NCBI GenBank assembly: GCA_965662885.1
Contig: CBFIJI010000036.1
Location: 1 to 17,396 of the forward strand
Direction: 5' to 3'
Source: CBFIJI01 sp965662885
GTDB lineage: Bacteria; Bacteroidota; Bacteroidia; Flavobacteriales; Flavobacteriaceae
Length of the DNA: 17,396 nt
In this document: one piece after another, positions 13,250 through 17,396 of the stretch
Layout: every line of letters begins with the position of its first letter
How positions within the stretch are numbered: position 1 is the stretch's first letter
Translations under genes and position numbers: made by a program
Notes under the pieces: model-generated
Told to the model about the DNA's origin: nothing
Database searches by the model: none
Seen by the model: the letters and a program-made list of their open reading frames with translations, nothing else

Positions 13250-15268
13250 CTAATCTACATTATCGTGTAAAAAGGAATTGTTAGAACGCAACTGCAAATC
13301 TTCATTAGAGTCATTGTTCAAAGAAAGTCTGGAATTTTGGTTCTCGGGTAAACCGGTATCATCCAAATCCATTCCTACTCGCTTATAAGCCGGTTCTTTT
13401 TCCATTTCATCAACACGATGTGCTTGGTGTTTAAATTTATGATTAAACTCCTTTAAATGCGCTTTTCGTTTTTCATTATTTGATTTCATATGGCTGATAG
13501 AGTGATCAAAAGGATTCACATCTGCAGCTTTTGTTTCCCCTTCCACAGCCGAAATAGGCGTGGAATCTTGTTTCGTTTTCACTTCAATATCATCCAACAT
13601 AAAGGGCTCGGTATTGGAATCAGAAACCGTCTCCTCTTGTGTATCCTTTAGCTCAAAACGTACCGTAGGTGTTTCAAAAGTAACTTCAACAGCAGCTGTA
13701 TCTTTTACCACGTCTTCTATTTCAGCAGCTGGCGTCTCAAAATTAATCTGTTCCAACGGTTTTTCGGTAGGGAGTTGAAAATCAAATTCAAACTGTTGTT
13801 CCTCTCCAGAAACAACTTCATAATCGTGAACTTGAATATCTGCAATATTTGGAGAAATCTCATTGATTATAAATTCCTGATTCTTTTCAGCTTCTTCGTT
13901 TTTTACAGCTTCATTCAGTTCTTCATTTTCCAAGACTTCATTTTTCAAGACTTCATTTGAAAGAATGGAAGCATTAGACGGTTGAATGATGTCCTCCTTT
14001 TCATAAGCTAAAATCTCGTAAACGACCTCTAAATTCATAATCGCATCGTTCATTTCAATCAGCGGGTCCAGCTCCTCTGGCTTATGCATAGAAGGACTTT
14101 CATCTGCTTCTTCTAATTGATGACGAATAATTGTATTTGAGGACTGCTTCTCATAAATATTTTGCTCAGAATTAGGGACTGTATTTCGATTTGGAGTTGA
14201 ATCGGACAAATCATGTTGCATAAGCTGTTCATCTTCCAAGGTATGGATGATTTTTTTAGCTTCAGTATTGACAATATCATCTTGTTGATCCACACCAAAA
14301 CCTGTGGCTATGATTGTTACAGAAACAGCATTCCCAAGGGATTCATCCTCCCCTACACCCATGATTATATTGGTGCTATTTCCTGCTTCTGTTTGAATAA
14401 AGTCATTGATCTCACCAATCTCATCAATTGTAATTTCTTCCGTTCCAGAAACGATTAACAACAATACATTTTTACATCCAGAAATTTTGTTGTCGTTTAA
14501 CAACGGAGAGTCTAAAGCATTAGTAATCGCATCTTGTGAACGATTGGTTCCCGATGCAGTTGCAGAACCCATTATGGCTGTTCCAGAGTTGGTCAATACT
14601 GTTTTAGCATCTTTTAAATCAATATTTTGTGTGTAGTGATTGGTAATTACTTCTGCTATTCCACGAGCTGCAGTGGCAAGAACTTCATCCGCTTTTGCAA
14701 ACCCTGCTTTAAAGCCAAGATTACCATATACTTCCCGCAATTTATTGTTGTTAATGACAATTAGTGCATCAACATTTTGTTTTAAACACTCCAATCCTTT
14801 TTGGGCTTGTTCCAAACGAATTTTTCCTTCGAATTGAAAGGGCATGGTGACAATACCAACGGTAAGAATATCAAGTGACTTTGCCATATTGGCAATAATT
14901 GGAGCAGCTCCAGTACCCGTTCCTCCACCCATTCCGGCAGTAATGAAAATCATTTTTGTTTGAGTGGTCAAAAGGGCATTAATCGCATCATGACTTTCTT
15001 GCGCAGAGCGTGCACCAATATCAGGGTTTGCACCGGCACCTAAACCTTCGGTCAGACTTGCCCCTAATTGAATTTTTATAGGAACTGGACTTTCAGATAA
15101 GGCTTGGGCATCTGTGTTACTAACCACAAAATCCACCCCTTTAATTCCTTGTTCAAACATGTAGTTAATTGCATTACTTCCTCCTCCACCAACGCCAATA
15201 ACCTTAATAACATTGCTTCTATTTTTTGGTAAATCGAAGCTAAAACCATTTGAAATAGTGTCTTCCAT
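13250..15268 (-). CDS. ftsZ: Cell division protein FtsZ with long acidic linker
   Basis: FtsZ is the tubulin-like GTPase that forms the division ring. The core (residues about 15-327) is intact: GVGGGGSN (25-32), NTDAQAL (51-57), the tubulin signature GGGTGTG (114-120), NNNKLREVYGN (173-183), and the T7 catalytic loop NIDLKD (Asn215, Asp217, Asp220) that completes the GTPase site of the neighbouring subunit. Residues about 330-640 form an acidic, low-complexity linker rich in Glu, Asp and Asn, far longer than the roughly 50-residue linker of E. coli FtsZ (383 residues in total; here 672). The extreme C-terminus (NNSFLHDNVD) is the conserved tail that should bind FtsA and other anchors. The start ATG at 15268 is ten bases after the ftsA stop. 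Cotranscription with ftsQ and ftsA is likely. Confidence 0.97.
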   Translation of the reverse strand: MEDTISNGFSFDLPKNRSNVIKVIGVGGGGSNAINYMFEQGIKGVDFVVSNTDAQALSESPVPIKIQLGASLTEGLGAGANPDIGARSAQESHDAINALLTTQTKMIFITAGMGGGTGTGAAPIIANMAKSLDILTVGIVTMPFQFEGKIRLEQAQKGLECLKQNVDALIVINNNKLREVYGNLGFKAGFAKADEVLATAARGIAEVITNHYTQNIDLKDAKTVLTNSGTAIMGSATASGTNRSQDAITNALDSPLLNDNKISGCKNVLLLIVSGTEEITIDEIGEINDFIQTEAGNSTNIIMGVGEDESLGNAVSVTIIATGFGVDQQDDIVNTEAKKIIHTLEDEQLMQHDLSDSTPNRNTVPNSEQNIYEKQSSNTIIRHQLEEADESPSMHKPEELDPLIEMNDAIMNLEVVYEILAYEKEDIIQPSNASILSNEVLKNEVLENEELNEAVKNEEAEKNQEFIINEISPNIADIQVHDYEVVSGEEQQFEFDFQLPTEKPLEQINFETPAAEIEDVVKDTAAVEVTFETPTVRFELKDTQEETVSDSNTEPFMLDDIEVKTKQDSTPISAVEGETKAADVNPFDHSISHMKSNNEKRKAHLKEFNHKFKHQAHRVDEMEKEPAYKRVGMDLDDTGLPENQNSRLSLNNDSNEDLQLRSNNSFLHDNVD

Positions 15269-15278
15269 GACTATAGTA

Positions 15279-16601
15279 TTATGCGTTATCTAAAAATTCT
15301 TTAAACTTTTCTACCCATTTTTCAAAAGAGGATTTACGTTTTATCATTGTACTTCTCTCTTTATTATTTTCCTGAGAATCATCCATGGACTGTACATCTG
15401 AAATTTCTGCATCAGCAACGGGTTCTTCGATCAATTCTTCTTCATTGTTGAGGGCTTCCATCAAAAGACCTACAGAAGTTGCGAACAAGGGACTTTTCAC
15501 TGTTTCATTTGAATTTCCAGCAAGATGTTCTCCTGGATAGCCAATACGAGTATCCATACCTGTAATATACTCCACCAATTGTTTTAAGTGTTTTAATTGG
15601 CTTCCACCACCCGTTAAAACAATTCCTGCAATAAGCTTCTTTTTCTGTTCGTTATGTCCATAATTTTCAATTTCCATAAAGACCTGCTCGATAATTTCAA
15701 CAACGCGAGCATTGATAATTTTTGACAACGTTTTCAATGAAATTTCTTTTGGATCTCTTCCACGTAAACCCGGAATGGAAACAATTTCTGAATCTCGATT
15801 TTCACCTGGCCAAGCAGATCCGAACTTGACCTTCAACAACTCAGCTTGCTTTTCTATAATGGAACAGCCTTCTTTAATGTCCTCCGTTACCACATTACCA
15901 CCAAATGGAATCACTGCAGTATGTCGTATAATTCCATCTTTAAAGATGGCTAAATCAGTCGTTCCACCTCCAATATCAATCAAGGCTACACCGGCTTCTT
16001 TTTCTTCTTTGGACAATACAGCATTTGATGATGCTAACGGTTCCAAAGTAATATTGGCCATTTTAAGACCCGCACTTTTAATACATCGTCCAATATTCCG
16101 AATAGAGCTTACTTGACCAACCACCACGTGAAAATTGGCTTCTAAACGTCCCCCATACATTCCAACAGGTTCTTTGATTTCCCCTTGTCCGTCTACCTTA
16201 TATTCCTGTGGTAAAACATGAATAATTTCCTCCCCTGGGAGCATGACTAATTTATATACCTGTTGAATTAGTCGTTGAATATCTTCTTCATCAATGACTT
16301 CTTCTGGGTTGGGACGTGTGATATAGTCACTGTGCTGAATACTTCGGATATGTTGTCCTGCAATACCAACAACAACTTCCGAAATTGTTTTACCGGAAGA
16401 AGCCTGACCTTCATCGATAGCTTGTTGAATTGATTGAATGGTTTGTGTAATATTATTAACCACTCCTCGGTGAACACCTAGGCTTTTTGATTTTCCTATA
16501 CCTAAAACTTCGACCTTATTAAAGTCATTTTTTTTACCAACCAAAGCAACAATTTTGGTTGTTCCGATGTCGAGACCGACGGAGATATTTGAGTTTTCCA
16601 T
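15279..16601 (-). CDS. ftsA: Cell division protein FtsA
   Basis: FtsA is the actin-like ATPase that ties FtsZ filaments to the inner membrane and recruits later division proteins. Seen in the 440 residues: phosphate-1 loop GLDIGTTK (9-16), the FtsA-specific 1C region after it (about 85-165, including QEYKVDGQGEIKEPVGMYG), phosphate-2 IDIGGGTTD (208-216), and the adenosine loop IVLTGGGSQLKHL (327-339). An acidic linker leads to a C-terminal basic amphipathic helix (about 420-440, SFEKWVEKFKEFLDNA), the expected membrane-targeting helix. It sits three bases after ftsQ and ten before ftsZ, the usual order of the dcw cluster. Confidence 0.97.
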   Translation of the reverse strand: MENSNISVGLDIGTTKIVALVGKKNDFNKVEVLGIGKSKSLGVHRGVVNNITQTIQSIQQAIDEGQASSGKTISEVVVGIAGQHIRSIQHSDYITRPNPEEVIDEEDIQRLIQQVYKLVMLPGEEIIHVLPQEYKVDGQGEIKEPVGMYGGRLEANFHVVVGQVSSIRNIGRCIKSAGLKMANITLEPLASSNAVLSKEEKEAGVALIDIGGGTTDLAIFKDGIIRHTAVIPFGGNVVTEDIKEGCSIIEKQAELLKVKFGSAWPGENRDSEIVSIPGLRGRDPKEISLKTLSKIINARVVEIIEQVFMEIENYGHNEQKKKLIAGIVLTGGGSQLKHLKQLVEYITGMDTRIGYPGEHLAGNSNETVKSPLFATSVGLLMEALNNEEELIEEPVADAEISDVQSMDDSQENNKERSTMIKRKSSFEKWVEKFKEFLDNA

Positions 16602-16604
16602 ATG

Positions 16605-17318
16605 CTATAAACTTGTAACTACTACTTGATTTTTATAAATCAGATTTGCTGATTGATATATTTTTTGAGGTTTTTGTTCTCTTTGAAAAGCGCAAAACAC
16701 TTTGATTTTCTTTATTTTAGAAGAAACATGGTCATGTTTGCCAAAAATAAAATCGTAGGGTAGTGAGCGAATTCCAATTCGAAATACTCCATTATCTTCT
16801 GTGAGATGAATCAATTCATTTTTCAAAAAACTATCCTCCTGTAATTTGCTTACCAAAGCAACAACAACAGGTTTCATCTCCTCCGAAAGTTTTCCAATAA
16901 AAATGGGAACATCCGCCACATGTTTTTTGGATAATGGAAATTTCTTTCCAAAACGATCAACATAATAATTCTCTTTTCCAAGCACCCGAAATAGCGGATT
17001 CCTTTCCAAAAGAACCACTTTTAAATCTCCAGTTGGATGTTGGTAAACTTCCGCATTTTCAACCTCAGGAATGTCTTGTAAAAGCACTTCAAGCATATTC
17101 AAATCTAAGCTATCTTTTGCCTTAATTTTGTTGACCTTGGTCTTTTGTGTTAACAATTTATTAACGATAGAATCACTTAAAAACAACGAAGTTTTCTCAA
17201 AGGAAACGCTGGTTTTCAATTGGTTCTGATCCTTATTTTTCCAAACTGAAAATACGGAAACAGCGACCACCAAAAAAAGTGAGAAAAGAAACCCTAAAAA
17301 AGAAGAATATTTTTTCAT
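16605..17318 (-). CDS. ftsQ: Cell division protein FtsQ/DivIB-like
   Basis: The 237-residue protein has a short cytoplasmic start (MKKY), one membrane helix (about 5-25, FLGFLFSLFLVVAVSVFSVW) and a periplasmic part with a POTRA-like stretch and a beta domain. Visible elements are LEVLLQDIPEVENAEVYQHPTGDLKVVLLERNPLFRVL (about 77-114), in which the VxxAxVxxxPxxxLxVxxxExxP pattern is that of FtsQ, and YYVDRFGKKFPLS right after it. FtsQ links early and late divisome proteins by binding FtsB and FtsL. Sequence identity across the family is low, but the position between murC and ftsA makes the assignment firm. Its ATG overlaps the murC stop by four bases (ATGA), suggesting translational coupling. 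Confidence 0.93.
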   Translation of the reverse strand: MKKYSSFLGFLFSLFLVVAVSVFSVWKNKDQNQLKTSVSFEKTSLFLSDSIVNKLLTQKTKVNKIKAKDSLDLNMLEVLLQDIPEVENAEVYQHPTGDLKVVLLERNPLFRVLGKENYYVDRFGKKFPLSKKHVADVPIFIGKLSEEMKPVVVALVSKLQEDSFLKNELIHLTEDNGVFRIGIRSLPYDFIFGKHDHVSSKIKKIKVFCAFQREQKPQKIYQSANLIYKNQVVVTSL

Positions 17319-17396
17319 ACCGTGTTAAAATGATTTAAAATAGTTTTGACTTCCAATCCAATATCACCCGCTCCCAACAAAGCAAAAACAGCTGTA
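17315..17396 (-). CDS. murC: UDP-N-acetylmuramate--L-alanine ligase MurC, C-terminal end only
   Basis: Only the last 26 codons are in the window. They read TAVFALLGAGDIGLEVKTIL, then NHFNTV and a TGA stop at 17317-17315. The GAGDIG motif close to the C-terminus is typical of MurC, the ligase that adds L-alanine to UDP-MurNAc in peptidoglycan precursor synthesis. The neighbouring ftsQ gene supports this, since murC-ftsQ-ftsA-ftsZ is the common order. The stop overlaps the ftsQ start by four bases. Confidence 0.85.
   Translation of the reverse strand, partial: TAVFALLGAGDIGLEVKTILNHFNTV

Noticed and set aside
13560..14837. Several plus-strand ORFs of 61-81 codons opposite ftsZ
   Set aside because: They are mirror frames of a strongly coding minus-strand gene, show no family resemblance and have no start context of their own.
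15712..16116. 134-codon plus-strand ORF opposite ftsA
   Set aside because: It is antisense to conserved FtsA motifs and its composition is what the reverse of that gene yields.
1..17396. CRISPR array, phage or insertion sequence
   Set aside because: No regularly spaced repeats, transposase, integrase or phage structural genes are visible on either strand; the only mobile-looking DNA is the tRNA/GIY-YIG segment.

Overview
The window looks like a chromosomal piece of an AT-rich marine-type Flavobacteriia (Bacteroidota). Four things point there. The FtsZ ends in a FLHDNVD-type tail. Several genes belong to families common in Bacteroidota (DUF5916 barrel, DUF6090-like protein, TSP3-repeat OmpA protein, lipoprotein GalM). 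Starts lack Shine-Dalgarno sequences and sit in A-rich context. Candidate promoters fit the Bacteroidota TTG/TAnnTTTG pattern rather than the E. coli pattern.

Layout. Bases 1-1176 (minus) hold the N-terminal part of an outer-membrane OmpA-like protein with calcium-binding TSP3 repeats. Bases 1388-6190 (plus) hold a methyltransferase-fold protein, a DUF5916 outer-membrane barrel with a CBM9-like domain, a lipoprotein aldose 1-epimerase and a lipoprotein 3-keto-disaccharide hydrolase-like (DUF1080) protein. The last two probably act on sugars in the periplasm. Bases 6344-11173 (plus) hold a DUF6090-like membrane-anchored protein, an ArnT/PMT-type lipid-linked-sugar glycosyltransferase, a membrane-anchored MutS-like ATPase and a DUF554 membrane protein. 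A bidirectional terminator separates these from a convergent periplasmic YceI-like protein. From 17396 down to 12760 (minus) lies the distal division and cell wall cluster murC-ftsQ-ftsA-ftsZ, followed by a yqeY-type GatB/YqeY gene. All are tightly packed and probably co-transcribed.

The most unusual part is 12218-12710 (minus). A tRNA-Arg(TCG) gene has had its leader and 5' half duplicated, with a small GIY-YIG nuclease gene lying exactly between the two copies. The upstream copy is a dead tRNA fragment: it lacks the T arm and 3' acceptor strand, and it carries a GC-rich 20-base palindrome in its anticodon loop. The only promoter I can find lies upstream of this dead copy, and a terminator follows the intact tRNA directly. 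The apparent transcript is therefore promoter, tRNA fragment with hairpin, nuclease ORF, intact tRNA, terminator. The nuclease reading frame ends inside the tRNA (its stop codon is tRNA bases 8-10), so tRNA 5' processing would remove the nuclease stop codon. This looks like a small tRNA-targeting nuclease element that rebuilt its target. The rest of the window is mostly ordinary core and envelope genes.
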